Positions 17,577 to 26,717 of a DNA stretch of 64,000 nt are shown one piece after another; positions within the stretch are counted from its first letter, which is position 1; the number at the start of each line of letters is the position of its first letter. The notes beneath the pieces were generated by a model. It was not told where the DNA came from. It did not search any database and saw nothing but the letters and a program-made list of their open reading frames with translations. The position numbers and the translations under genes are program-made. This DNA is from Chloroherpeton thalassium ATCC 35110 (GTDB taxonomy: Bacteria > Bacteroidota > Chlorobiia > Chlorobiales > Chloroherpetonaceae): assembly GCF_000020525.1 (NCBI RefSeq), contig NC_011026.1, forward strand, positions 1,966,001 through 2,030,000, read 5' to 3'.

Positions 17577-19016
17577 TTAATGCGTGCCGCCGCCGAGCGC
17601 TTTATACAGATTCACGCCATAATTTAATTGTTCCAGTTTATCATCGATGCGGCTGAGCTGAGCCGAAAGCAAGTCCTGCTGAGCTGAGAGCACTTCGGTG
17701 TAATAAGCTTCACCAGCTATCAGCAGCTCCTGAGTATAATCAACCGCGTTAGCGAGCGATGAAATTTGCTTATTCCGATAATCATTTTTGCCAAGCGACG
17801 CTTCGTAGTTGTAAAGAATATCGGACACTTCTTGGCCAGCGCTGATCACCGTGCTGCGAAAGGCAAGGAGTGCTTCTTCCTGTTGCGCTTTGGCGATTTT
17901 CAAATTACCGGTCAATTGGCTTTTGTTGAAAATCGGCTGTGTAAGGCTGGCTACAATATTTGCTGCAAGATTCTCGATTTTAAAAAAGTTAGAAAAACTA
18001 CCCGAAGCGAATCCGAATGACGCTGAACTGATGTTGAGCGACGGATAAAAACTGGCTTCGGCTGCATCGGTAGCCGCATAGGCGGCCAGCAACGAAAGTT
18101 CGGCCTGTTTCACATCTGGGCGTTTGGAAAGTAATTGTGCTGGCACGCCATAATCGAGTTTTGTGGCGACTTTCTGATTGTCAATCGATGCGCGTTCGAT
18201 GGTGCCAAGGTCGCGATTGAGCAAAATGCAAATGGCATTTTCCTGTGTTCTGATTTGACTTTTCAGCGGTGGAATGGAAAGCTGCGTGCTATAAAGCAAT
18301 GCGCGGCTTTGCTCCACAGACGCGGCGTTTTGCTGCCCGGCTTCTTTCAATGCTTCCATTGTTTCGGTGCTTTTCTTTAGCAACACAACGGTTTCTTCGG
18401 TTACTTGCAATTTTTTGTCTAACGCTAGCAAATTGTAGTAAGCCGTTGCAATGTTGGCAATAAGCTCAGTTTGCACGAGATTTTTATACTCTCGGCTGTT
18501 GAGATAATTGGCATATTCCGCTCTGGCTGAGCTATTTAATTTTCCCCATAAATCAATTTCCCACGAAGCGACAAAGCCCAGCGAGTTTTGATTGGTGGTG
18601 TAGCCAAGGACTTTTTTCCCATCGTCGCCGGAGCTGGTGCGCGCGTGGTCAATTTCCGCGCCAATGGAAAGCGATGGATCGCCAGCGTCGCGCGAAATGC
18701 TTAAGCTGGCTTTGGACTGCTTAATTCGCGCTAAGGCGATCTGAAGATCGAGGTTTTTTTCAAGTCCTTCCGCAATTAAGGCTTGAAGATATTTGTCTGG
18801 AAAATATTCTTTCCATGGAATATCGGCAATCGTGGTGCTGTCGCCTTTGGCTTGCGCGCCGCCTCGAACGATGCCTTCCGTGTCGATTTGCGGCGGTTTT
18901 TCAAGTTCTTTATAGCTTTGGCAAGAGGCTAATCCTACCGAGAGAATCGCGATGAGCAAAACCCACACGCGATTCTTTTTATATGACTGATTGTACATGG
19001 AATGGATGGTTTTCAT
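17577..19016 (-). CDS. RND efflux outer-membrane lipoprotein (TolC/OprM, NodT family)
   Basis: A 479-residue outer-membrane channel protein. The signal sequence ends in the lipobox LASC with C32, and the body contains two OEP repeats with long coiled-coil helices (LIANIATAYYNLLALDKKL; LLAAYAATDAAEASFYPSLN) typical of NodT-family TolC proteins. It would form the trimeric exit duct of the pump encoded upstream. Its ATG shares one base with the RND stop codon (TAATG), a sign of translational coupling. Last gene of the operon. Confidence 0.92.
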   Translation of the reverse strand: MKTIHSMYNQSYKKNRVWVLLIAILSVGLASCQSYKELEKPPQIDTEGIVRGGAQAKGDSTTIADIPWKEYFPDKYLQALIAEGLEKNLDLQIALARIKQSKASLSISRDAGDPSLSIGAEIDHARTSSGDDGKKVLGYTTNQNSLGFVASWEIDLWGKLNSSARAEYANYLNSREYKNLVQTELIANIATAYYNLLALDKKLQVTEETVVLLKKSTETMEALKEAGQQNAASVEQSRALLYSTQLSIPPLKSQIRTQENAICILLNRDLGTIERASIDNQKVATKLDYGVPAQLLSKRPDVKQAELSLLAAYAATDAAEASFYPSLNISSASFGFASGSFSNFFKIENLAANIVASLTQPIFNKSQLTGNLKIAKAQQEEALLAFRSTVISAGQEVSDILYNYEASLGKNDYRNKQISSLANAVDYTQELLIAGEAYYTEVLSAQQDLLSAQLSRIDDKLEQLNYGVNLYKALGGGTH

Positions 19017-22000
19017 TAAAGTTCAGTGTCGTTGCTGACGATTTTTTTTGAGCTAAAGCGCTCGTGCAAACTTTGGAAAATGATGAACAGCACGGGCACA
19101 ACCAGCGTGCCGATAAACGTGCCGAGCATCATGCCGCCAACCGCGCTAATTCCAATCGAGCGGTTTCCGATAGCGCCTGCGCCTGTGGCAATTGCAAGCG
19201 GAATTAACCCGATAATACAAGTCAATGCGGTCATCATAACCGGGCGCAAGCGAGCCACGGCGCCGCCTATTGCTGCTTCAACGATGTCCATGCCTTGCTG
19301 TCGTCGTTGCAACGCATATTCCACAATGAGAATGGCCGTTTTTGCCAAAAGACCGATCAACATGATCATGGAAATCTGCACATAAATGTTATTTGCAATG
19401 CCGCTGCCGGTGATCATGGAAATATAGATGAAAAGAAACACGCCGGCCAGCCCTATCGGGAGCGAGAAAATAACCGCTAACGGCAAAATGTAGCTTTCAT
19501 ACAAAGCAGCTAAAAGCAGATAAACGAAGACCACGCAGAGAATGAAAATCAAACTGGTGTTGCTGCTGCTGCCAACTTCCTCGCGCGTCATGCCGGAATA
19601 TTCATAGCTATAACCCAGCGGCAAGCCAATTTCATCAATCGCTTTGAACACATCGCCAGACGTGTAGCCCGCTTGAAAATTCGGAATAATGGTTAATTCC
19701 ATCGAGCTGTATAAGTTAAATCTGGCTAAGCTTTGCGGCCCGGTCACATCCGAAAGGGTAATGAACTCCGTAATTGGCGACATTTCTCCGCTGGATGTTT
19801 CCATGTAGATATTATTCAAGTCATCTACCTTGTTGCGATATTCCGGCGCAGCTTGCACAATCACGCGGTATTGCTTGCCGTAGGTGTTGAAGTTTGACGC
19901 GTAAAGGCTTCCAACATTCATCTGTAAGGCGGTCATCACCTCGCTGAGCGTTAAGCCGGCATCTTTAATTTTGGGAATATTGGCTTCAACCTGTTTTTGC
20001 GGAAATCTCGGGTCGAACTTATTCAGCGTGACCATGACCTCTGGCCTTGCCTGAAGCTTTCCAAGAAACTCGCTGGCAACTTGATAAAACATGTCTATAT
20101 CGCCGCCGGTTCGGTCTTGAAGCTGCATTTCAACGCCGGTGCTGATGCCAAAACCTTGAAGCGTTGGCACGCCAAAAAAGATGAAGGTGGCATTTTTGAT
20201 CGCAGCCGTTTTTTGCTGCATAATGGCCACGACCTGATCTGTCGTTAAATCGCGTTCATCCCAAGGCAATAGCTTGATAATCACCGATCCATAAGATGAG
20301 CCTCTGCCGCTCGCAAAACTGTAGCCGCAAATCGTGGTGACCGTTTTTACACCGGGAATCTCATTTGCGAGCTTGGTCACTTGAGCCAGTGTGCTATCGG
20401 TGCGCTCAAGCGAGGAGCCTGGCGAGAGCGAAACCATGCCCAACGCCGCGCCGCTATCTTCCTGCGGAACAAATCCCGGCGGCAAAATTGTGATCAGGAA
20501 ATACATGATAAATGAGAACAGCGCCACCGTGGCCAGCGAAATCCAGCGGCGGTTCTTGTGCGACAAAAACTCAAGGATGCTTCTATAGCCGTTGGTTGCC
20601 CAATCAAAAAACTTATTGAAATTGTTATAAAAGATGTGAATTGGGTTTTTATCGCCAGCCTTTGGTTTTTCATGCGCCTTCAAAAACATGGCGGAAAGTG
20701 CAGGGCTTAAGGTCAGCGCATTTACGCCGGAGATTAAAATCGAGACGGCGAGCGTTAAACCGAATTGCTTATAAAACTCGCCGCTCGTGCCGCTAATAAA
20801 ACTAACGGGAAGAAACACGGCAACGGAAACCAGCGTCATTGAAATAATCGCTGGTGCAATTTCGCCCAAAGTTTTAATGGTTGCGGCTTTCACATCTTTT
20901 TCGCCAGCATCGATCTGCGCATAAACGGCTTCAACCACCACAATGGCGTCATCGACAACCATACCAATCGCCAGCACCAGCGCAAACAGCGTGAGCAAGT
21001 TGATAGTAAAACCGAACAGCGATAGGAAGAAAAATGTACCGATGACCGACACCGGCACGGCAACCGCCGGAATAAGCGTTGCTCTGAAGTTTTGCAGAAA
21101 CACCAAAATGATGAGGAACACCAGCACAAACACCTCAAACAGCGTGCTGACCAATTTCCCAATCGCAACATTCAAGAACTCGCTGGAATCCATCATATAA
21201 TTATAGGTCACTCCCGGCGGCAATTCTTTTCCCGCTTCTTCCATCAGGGCTTTTACCTCAGTGATAATGTCCTGCGCGTTAGAACCGGCGGTTTGGCTAA
21301 TCGCAAAAGTTGCAACCGGCAGGCCATTTCCTTTCGCGATCACATTATAGGCTTGGGCAGCGAGTTCAATTTTGGCCACATCTTTCAGTCGCAACACCGA
21401 AGACTCTTGCGAGCGGATGATGATATTTTCGAACTCTTCCACCGTTTTTAAGCGACCGGTGAATTTCAGCGTGTATTGAAAAGTTTGGTCGCCGCGTTCG
21501 CCCAATTCGCCCGGAGCGGCTTCAATATTTTGGTCTTGAAGCGCCGCGAGAACTTCGGCTGAAGTCACGCCATAAGACATCATCACATCGGGCTTTAGCC
21601 AAATGCGCATGGCATAGTCGCCGCCGCCAAACACCTGCACGTTGCCAACGCCGCTCACGCGCTTGATTTGTGGCACAAGGTTAATTTGTGCGTAGTTTTG
21701 CAAAAACACCTTGTCGTAATCAGAATTGGTGGAAGTCAGCTGAATCATTAAAATGATGCTGCTCTGTTGCTTTTGAACGGTGATTCCGTTTTGAGTCACC
21801 TCCGAAGGCATGAGCGAGTTGGCTTTCGACACGCGATTTTGCACGTTCACCGTTGCAATATCTGGATCCACGCCTTGCTTGAAGAACACATTAATCGAGG
21901 CTGAGCCACCATTCGAGGCGGAGGAAGTCATATAAGTCATGTCTTCCACACCGTTAATTTGCTCTTCGAGCGGAATGATGACGCTATTCATCACCGCGTT

Positions 22001-22162
22001 GGCATCTGCGCCGCTATAAGTCGTAGAAACGTTGATCGTTGGCGGCGCAATGTCGGGATATTCTTCTACCGGCAAGGTATAAATGCCGATAATCCCAAGC
22101 ACAACAAAAAAGATTGAAATGACCGTAGATAAAACAGGTCTTTCTATGAATGTCTTTAGCAT
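19016..22162 (-). CDS. RND multidrug efflux permease (AcrB/HAE1 family)
   Basis: A 1048-residue inner-membrane transporter with the RND plan: TM1 at residues ~10-30, a large periplasmic loop, a TM2-6 block (DDAIVVVEAVYAQID carries the twin aspartates of the TM4 proton relay), a second periplasmic loop, and TM8-12 ending near VPVLFIIFQSL. The N-terminus LKTFIERPVLSTVISIFFV and SGADANAVMNSVIIPLEEQI are HAE1 signatures. It would export hydrophobic or amphiphilic compounds using proton motive force. It is 18 bases downstream of the adaptor gene. Substrates are not predictable. Confidence 0.95.
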   Translation of the reverse strand: MLKTFIERPVLSTVISIFFVVLGIIGIYTLPVEEYPDIAPPTINVSTTYSGADANAVMNSVIIPLEEQINGVEDMTYMTSSASNGGSASINVFFKQGVDPDIATVNVQNRVSKANSLMPSEVTQNGITVQKQQSSIILMIQLTSTNSDYDKVFLQNYAQINLVPQIKRVSGVGNVQVFGGGDYAMRIWLKPDVMMSYGVTSAEVLAALQDQNIEAAPGELGERGDQTFQYTLKFTGRLKTVEEFENIIIRSQESSVLRLKDVAKIELAAQAYNVIAKGNGLPVATFAISQTAGSNAQDIITEVKALMEEAGKELPPGVTYNYMMDSSEFLNVAIGKLVSTLFEVFVLVFLIILVFLQNFRATLIPAVAVPVSVIGTFFFLSLFGFTINLLTLFALVLAIGMVVDDAIVVVEAVYAQIDAGEKDVKAATIKTLGEIAPAIISMTLVSVAVFLPVSFISGTSGEFYKQFGLTLAVSILISGVNALTLSPALSAMFLKAHEKPKAGDKNPIHIFYNNFNKFFDWATNGYRSILEFLSHKNRRWISLATVALFSFIMYFLITILPPGFVPQEDSGAALGMVSLSPGSSLERTDSTLAQVTKLANEIPGVKTVTTICGYSFASGRGSSYGSVIIKLLPWDERDLTTDQVVAIMQQKTAAIKNATFIFFGVPTLQGFGISTGVEMQLQDRTGGDIDMFYQVASEFLGKLQARPEVMVTLNKFDPRFPQKQVEANIPKIKDAGLTLSEVMTALQMNVGSLYASNFNTYGKQYRVIVQAAPEYRNKVDDLNNIYMETSSGEMSPITEFITLSDVTGPQSLARFNLYSSMELTIIPNFQAGYTSGDVFKAIDEIGLPLGYSYEYSGMTREEVGSSSNTSLIFILCVVFVYLLLAALYESYILPLAVIFSLPIGLAGVFLFIYISMITGSGIANNIYVQISMIMLIGLLAKTAILIVEYALQRRQQGMDIVEAAIGGAVARLRPVMMTALTCIIGLIPLAIATGAGAIGNRSIGISAVGGMMLGTFIGTLVVPVLFIIFQSLHERFSSKKIVSNDTEL

Positions 22163-22180
22163 GTCAATTCCTTCTTAATT

Positions 22181-23248
22181 TTATTGGACTTTAATTTTTT
22201 TCCCGTTCGATAAAGTCGCAATGCCATCGGTCACAATTTTATCACCACTTTCTAATCCGTCGAACACCACATAGCTTCGTCCATCTGGCGTTGATTTTAC
22301 TTTCACCACATCTTGCATCACGGAGTCGCCCAGAACTTTATAGATCATGATTTTATCTTGCTGGCTGAACGTCGCCTTTTGAGGAATAACCAGCGCATTG
22401 CTAATGACTTTAGGAATCAAAATTTTGCCGCTGGTGCCACTGAGCAGAAGGCCGTTCTTGTTGGGAAAAGCCGCGCGGAAGCTCACCGCGCCAGTGGTTT
22501 TATCTACAACACCCGAGATGGTTTCTATGCGACCGGGTTCTTCATATTCGCGGCCATTCGACAAACGAAACTTCACATCGGGCATGTTTTTAATTTTCTC
22601 GGCTTTTGTCTCGCCTTTCCATTCAAGCATGAAATCATAGAGATCTTTCTCGTTCATGGAGAAATAAGCCATGACGGTAGTTGTGTTGGCAACCGTAGTT
22701 AGCACGTTTGAATTATCGACAAGGCTGCCAAGTCGGTAGGAAATTGTGCCAAGAACGCCTTCAACCGGACTGGTGACGGTAATCCATGTCATGTTGGCTT
22801 CAGCTTGTTCTAATGCGGCTTTGGCAGCGGCAAACGCATTTTCGTAGGTCTCCAACTTCACCTTGCTGATGATGTTTTTCTCAGCAAGCGGGCGCATGCG
22901 TTCAACATCGATTTTCGCCGTGCTGTAATTGGCTCTGGCCTCTTCGAGTGCTTTAACGGTAGACGGGGAATTGATTTTAAACAAAGCTTGCCCTTTTTTG
23001 ACCTTTGCGCCTTCATCAACATAAACCGCCTCGATAAAGCCATCGACACGCGGCTTAATGTCGATGTCTTCTTTGCCTTTCAAAAGGGCGGGGAAAACAT
23101 CTTGCAATTCAACCGTTTCTGGCGACATGGTTTTCACCGGATAGGCTTGAGCTTGCATGGCCTGTCCGTGGCCAGAAGAATCACTTGTGCACGCAGCGCA
23201 AAACATCGCCAGAACGAGTCCTACAAGGAAAAAAATACTTCCTCTCAT
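22181..23248 (-). CDS. RND efflux periplasmic adaptor (AcrA/MFP family)
   Basis: A 355-residue membrane-fusion lipoprotein with signal peptide and C20 (MFCAACTSD). The lipoyl half-motifs flank a short coiled coil: IKPRVDGFIEAVYVDEGAKV at about residue 60 and ITVTSPVEGVLGTISYRLGS after the hairpin. Beta-barrel and membrane-proximal domains follow. It bridges the RND permease and the TolC-like channel. First gene of the three-gene pump operon; about 100 bases upstream lies a large palindrome and then tetR. Confidence 0.93.
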   Translation of the reverse strand: MRGSIFFLVGLVLAMFCAACTSDSSGHGQAMQAQAYPVKTMSPETVELQDVFPALLKGKEDIDIKPRVDGFIEAVYVDEGAKVKKGQALFKINSPSTVKALEEARANYSTAKIDVERMRPLAEKNIISKVKLETYENAFAAAKAALEQAEANMTWITVTSPVEGVLGTISYRLGSLVDNSNVLTTVANTTTVMAYFSMNEKDLYDFMLEWKGETKAEKIKNMPDVKFRLSNGREYEEPGRIETISGVVDKTTGAVSFRAAFPNKNGLLLSGTSGKILIPKVISNALVIPQKATFSQQDKIMIYKVLGDSVMQDVVKVKSTPDGRSYVVFDGLESGDKIVTDGIATLSNGKKIKVQ

Positions 23249-23349
23249 AATATAGATATGTTATTTATTATTTTATTGTTAGCTTTTAGGCAAAAAAATA
23301 ATGCTATTTCAAAGCATTTCAAATGGCAATTCTTTAACCGAAAAATTAC

Positions 23350-23395
23350 TTTTTTCATCTATCTGACATCCTAAAATGCCAGATAGATGAAAAAA
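23350..23395 (-). promoter_or_regulatory. 46-base palindrome between tetR and the RND operon
   Basis: Two perfect 16-base arms, TTTTTTCATCTATCTG and CAGATAGATGAAAAAA, separated by 14 bases. The arms have T on the 5' side and A on the 3' side, opposite to a normal intrinsic terminator, so transcript release is not obvious in either direction. It starts four bases beyond the tetR stop and ends about 100 bases upstream of the adaptor gene start. It could be the operator of the neighbouring TetR protein or a 3'-end-stabilising hairpin. Confidence 0.5.
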
Positions 23396-23398
23396 GAA

Positions 23399-23977
23399 TC
23401 AAATGCCTTTTAGAAATCTTACAATAGCATTTTCAAATAGTTTTTTGGGAGGAATGCTGCTGAGCTCTGACGGAGGCTCCATTTGTAAAATATGAAAAAA
23501 GATGTACCCTTGCTGTAAGCACATCCAGTTAAACATGAGCTCATCGGCCTTTGTGCCATCAGTGGATAATTCCTGAAAAAAATCTTGCAATTCGCGAACC
23601 ATCTCCGCGAGCTCCTCGCTGGGGCGCTTGCGCTCGTGACTGAACATCAGTTGATAGAGTTCTTTATGCTGCACGGCAAAATCCCAGTGGTTCAGTGAAT
23701 GCGTCATCAAAATTTTTCGTGGATCCGACTCGTTTTTTCTTGTTGTATTAAAGCTTTCATGCAGCATCCGAAAACCCACTAACACCATTTCATTTAAGAG
23801 CGCATCTTTGTTCTTGAAATGTTCATAAATAACGGGTGGTGTATATTCGATTGCATCCGAAATTTTTCGGATCGTAACGGAATTCCAGCCTTCGGCAATC
23901 GCAATGTTTAGCGCGGCATCTAAAATGCTTTGGCGCACGCGTTCTCTTTCTCTCTTTTTTCGTTCGATATATCCCAT
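23399..23977 (-). CDS. TetR/AcrR family transcriptional regulator
   Basis: A 192-residue regulator. The N-terminal HTH runs from about residue 12 to 58: RQSILDAALNIAIAEGWNSV, TIRKISDAIEYTPPVIYEHF and KNKDALLNEMV. The C-terminal half is a ligand-binding helical domain of the TetR_C type. It lies directly upstream of the RND pump genes in the same orientation and is the obvious candidate repressor of that operon, relieved by a pump substrate. Target control is inference from position. Confidence 0.9.
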   Translation of the reverse strand: MGYIERKKRERERVRQSILDAALNIAIAEGWNSVTIRKISDAIEYTPPVIYEHFKNKDALLNEMVLVGFRMLHESFNTTRKNESDPRKILMTHSLNHWDFAVQHKELYQLMFSHERKRPSEELAEMVRELQDFFQELSTDGTKADELMFNWMCLQQGYIFFHILQMEPPSELSSIPPKKLFENAIVRFLKGI

Positions 23978-24203
23978 TTTACGCTGTAATGTATTATAAC
24001 TTTGTTATGTAATTTAATAAAACAACTTGTTTAAATTGCAAAAAAAATTCATTAAAAATGAATGAGCTCGTTTTTTTAGTTCAACAGAAAGTAGCGACTT
24101 TTCGCGGTCGCTAACGAATCTATATTCCGCAACGATATTGTTTTCGTGCGAGCTATGATGGCTCTTTTTTATCAAAAAACAGTTCGATTAAAAATTGTTA
24201 CGC

Positions 24204-24890
24204 ATGACGTTTGGAGAAAAAGCGCTTTCGTTTTTCAAGACCATTTCTTTGGATGCCAATTTGCTTGGGGAAGTTGAAGTGATGAATCCCTATCAAGATT
24301 TGGCGGTTTTAGCCTGTGTTCAAGCGTTTTTTGAAAAGTATTACGATGATTTTCAGAAACGCATTTTTGTTTGGGGAATTAATCCTGGTCGTCATGGCGG
24401 CGGCGTAACCGGAATTCCTTTCACAGACCCGTTCGCGCTGAGCGAATTTCTGGGAATTTCCCACTCGCTGGCCGGTCAGCGAGAACTTTCTTCACAGTTT
24501 ATCTACCAGTTTATTGCGCATTTTGGCGGCGCAAGTGCGTTCTATCAAAAATTCTACATCAATAGTCTTTCGCCGCTTGGCTTCATCCAAAATGGGAAAA
24601 ATTATAATTTCTACGACAATGCCACCTTGCAAAACAAACTGACGCCTTTCATCGAGAAATCCATTTCCTCACAAATGGCGTTTGGCGCAGAGCGACGCGT
24701 TACGATTTTGCTTGGAACAGGAAAATTGCTCAAGTTTTTTGAACGACTAAATGCAAAGCATCTATTTTTTGAGCGCGTGCTGGCCGTTGAGCATCCGCGT
24801 TTTGTGATGCAATACAAACGAAAATCGCTTGACCAATTTCTTGAAAAATACGCGCAAACTTTTCGCGAAGCGCTCGCTTTCGTTGAGTGA
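24204..24890 (+). CDS. Uracil-DNA glycosylase superfamily protein, SMUG2-like (DUF4918)
   Basis: A 228-residue protein from ATG 24204; a TTG nine bases upstream is a weaker start. The N-terminal catalytic-type motif is FVWGINPGRHGGGVTGIPFTDP and the C-terminal DNA-loop motif is VEHPRFVMQYKRKS, with FYINSLSPLGFI between, matching the SMUG2 branch of the UDG superfamily found in Bacteroidota. Such enzymes remove uracil or related deaminated bases and start base-excision repair. It converges on thiE with 25 bases between the stop codons. The assignment rests on motif recognition. Confidence 0.75.
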   Translation: MTFGEKALSFFKTISLDANLLGEVEVMNPYQDLAVLACVQAFFEKYYDDFQKRIFVWGINPGRHGGGVTGIPFTDPFALSEFLGISHSLAGQRELSSQFIYQFIAHFGGASAFYQKFYINSLSPLGFIQNGKNYNFYDNATLQNKLTPFIEKSISSQMAFGAERRVTILLGTGKLLKFFERLNAKHLFFERVLAVEHPRFVMQYKRKSLDQFLEKYAQTFREALAFVE

Positions 24891-24915
24891 TTGGGCAAGC
24901 GAAATTCTTGAACAA

Positions 24916-25562
24916 CTACACGTTTTTCGCTTGCGAGAAATATGCGTCGGCCATTTGGCAAAGCTTTCTTGCTGAAACTTCCGGTTCAGGAGAAGCAGCA
25001 ATCGCCGAGACCATCGCAACCAAATCCGCACCTGCAGCAAGCACATCCAAAAGATTGCATTCGTTCAGCCCGCCAATGGCCACCAGCGTATGATGAGATT
25101 TTTCGCGAAACGCTTTGAGTCCATCCAAGCCCCACTGGGTTTTGGTGTCCGTTTTTGTCGGTGTGCTATAAATCGGACTGAGCGCAAGGTAATCTGCATC
25201 TAACGGCTCGGCAGCCGCAGCCTCTTCAACGCTTTCAATCGAGAGGCCGATGATTTTTTCTGGGCCGAGCAAGCGCGTGCATCGGCATAGGGCATGTCGC
25301 TTTGGCCGATGTGCACGCCATCGGCGTTGGCGGCAAGGGCAATGTCGATTCGATCATTAATTAGCAGTAGCACGCGAAAGGGCATGAGCAATGCTTTGAG
25401 CGCTTTGGCTTTTTCAAGAAACGCGCGGGTTGAGGCGTGTTTTTCGCGAAGCTGCACAAGCGAGACGCCGCCCTTGACAGCGCCATAAACGACTGTTTCA
25501 AGAGCGTGCGTCGGGCAATTTTCTTCACCCACAACAAGATAAATGCCTTTTCTTACGCGCAT
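24916..25562 (-). pseudogene. thiE: Thiamine-phosphate synthase ThiE, interrupted by a frameshift
   Basis: Two minus-strand frames together give one complete ThiE of about 215 residues. The first (from 25562) has GIYLVVGEENCPTHAL, VSLVQLREKHAST and LLINDRIDIALAANADGVHI followed by GQSDMPYADARA. The second (ending 24916) continues LLGPEKIIGLSIESVEEA and carries ADYLALSPIYSTPTKTD and LVAIGGLNECNLLDVLAAGA. The expected ARALLGPEK is broken because one base is missing around 25270-25274 (GCTTGCTC instead of, for example, GCTTTGCTC). Immediately after the break lies A6 (CAGAAAAAATCATC). Slippage there by minus one in translation, or one extra A in transcription, would restore the frame with the same total length. 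ThiE joins HMP-PP and thiazole phosphate. Overlaps thiM by 10 bases. Confidence 0.85.
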
Positions 25563-26356
25563 ATTTTCAAATGTGAGTGTACATCCGCTTCGCTTAGTGA
25601 ATACAAAGTATCCAAGAAATTGACTTGCAGCGAGCCAGGGCCGGCAACATTTTTTGCGGCAATTTCACCGGCAATGCCCATAGCGGCCATGCCGTGCGCA
25701 GTTGCTTCCATCATCGATGGGTTGATAGCGGCAAATGCGGCAACAACAGCCGTAGCAGTGCAGCCAAGTCCGGTTACCTTTGTCATCATTGGATGGCCAT
25801 TTTCGACGCGAACATATTCTTCTTGATTTAGAATGTGGTCGGTTGCGCCGCTAATGCAAATCACCGCGCCGTATTTTTGGCTCAAATGCTTCGCGGCTTC
25901 AATGGCCGATTCAGAACTTTCGGTACTATCAACGCCTTTGGTTTTGATGCCGGCTTCCACCAAAGCTTTGATCTCAGAAGAGTTTCCGCGAATAATTGAA
26001 GGCGGGGTTTCATGGATCAATTCAAGAATGGTTTGGGTCCGATAAGGCGTAGCGCCTGCGCCAACAGGATCAAAAACGATCGGCTTTTGAAGCTCATGTG
26101 CTTTTTTCATTGCCTTGTGCATCGCGGCGACCCAGGCTTTGCTGAGCGTGCCAATATTAATCACCAGCGAGCCGGCGATGGTCACCATGTCGATGACCTC
26201 TTCTTCGGCATGTGCCATAACTGGCGAAGCCCCAATAGAAAGCAGCGCGTTCGCGGTTGAGTTCATCACCACATAGTTGGTAATGTTATGAACGAGAGGC
26301 GCTTTTGTGCGCACCGCCAGAATGTCACGCCAAAGCGTTGTTGCATTTATTTCCAT
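25553..26356 (-). CDS. thiM: Hydroxyethylthiazole kinase ThiM
   Basis: A 267-residue ribokinase-like kinase that phosphorylates the thiazole alcohol for thiamine salvage. Signatures are [20 protein letters not shown] near the N-terminus, [40 protein letters not shown] and the anion-hole/catalytic region [20 protein letters not shown]. The length matches the family. It is the first gene of thiM-thiE and overlaps thiE by 10 bases. I looked upstream for a TPP riboswitch and saw none. Confidence 0.95.
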
Positions 26357-26588
26357 ACTACTTTTTTAAATTTTAAATGCCAATGGGGCACTACTTTTCG
26401 TAATTATTTTGATCACAGAACAAGCCTGTTTCGTGAAGTCTAAAAGATAATTCTTTTGTAAAAAAAATATAGAAAGACAAAAAGCTGGCGATGGGCAATT
26501 GTAAAGGATTTGCAACTAACTATCAAATAAGAAGAATTCCTAACTCTTGGGAATTGTAAAAATTTCAACCATTTGGGAGCACGAAGAG
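26357..26588. other. Intergenic region between divergent thiM and the csm-like gene
   Basis: AT-rich, with no reading frame of note and no hairpin of size. I could not find the TPP-riboswitch core (CTGAGA ... ACCTGA-like elements) on the thiM side. The remaining 129 bases up to the ATG at 26718 hold the promoter and leader listed separately. Confidence 0.5.
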
Positions 26589-26619
26589 TTGTGATTTTAT
26601 GAAAATTAGATTAATTTTG
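26589..26619 (+). promoter_or_regulatory. Candidate promoter of the csm-like gene
   Basis: TTG at 26589-26591 and TAATTTTG at 26612-26619. The latter matches TAnnTTTG, the -7 element known from Bacteroidota promoters, with 20 bases between the two. A sigma70-like reading (TTGTGA-17-TAATTT) is also possible from the same bases. Predicted start near 26626 would leave a leader of about 90 bases. Confidence 0.45.
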
Positions 26620-26665
26620 CCGTGCGGAATGCTTTTTCGTCTAGTCGTTTTTCTCTTTACACTAT

Positions 26666-26683
26666 CTACAGCTTCGGCTGTAG
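26666..26683 (+). promoter_or_regulatory. UUCG-tetraloop hairpin in the csm-like leader
   Basis: CTACAGC-TTCG-GCTGTAG: a perfect 7-bp stem closed by C(UUCG)G, one of the most stable RNA tetraloops. It ends 34 bases before the start codon and has no T-run, so it is not a terminator. Position in a long 5' leader of a presumably abundant transcript suggests mRNA stabilisation. Confidence 0.65.
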
Positions 26684-26717
26684 TCAATTTACTTTAAAAC
26701 AAAACCTGATTACTACA

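Noticed and set aside
24195-24203. TTG start for the SMUG2-like gene
   Set aside because: ATG at 24204 lies nine bases further and is the simpler start; no better ribosome site favours TTG.
24895-24934. Hairpin GCAAGCGAAA/TTTCGCTTGC between the glycosylase and thiE
   Set aside because: No T-run follows and part of it lies within the thiE coding end; likely chance or coding constraint.
26357-26520. TPP riboswitch upstream of thiM
   Set aside because: I looked for the conserved TPP-box elements on the minus strand and did not find them.
26622-26717. N-terminal extension of the csm-like protein
   Set aside because: This segment is the leader with the UUCG hairpin, and the extra residues have no family match.
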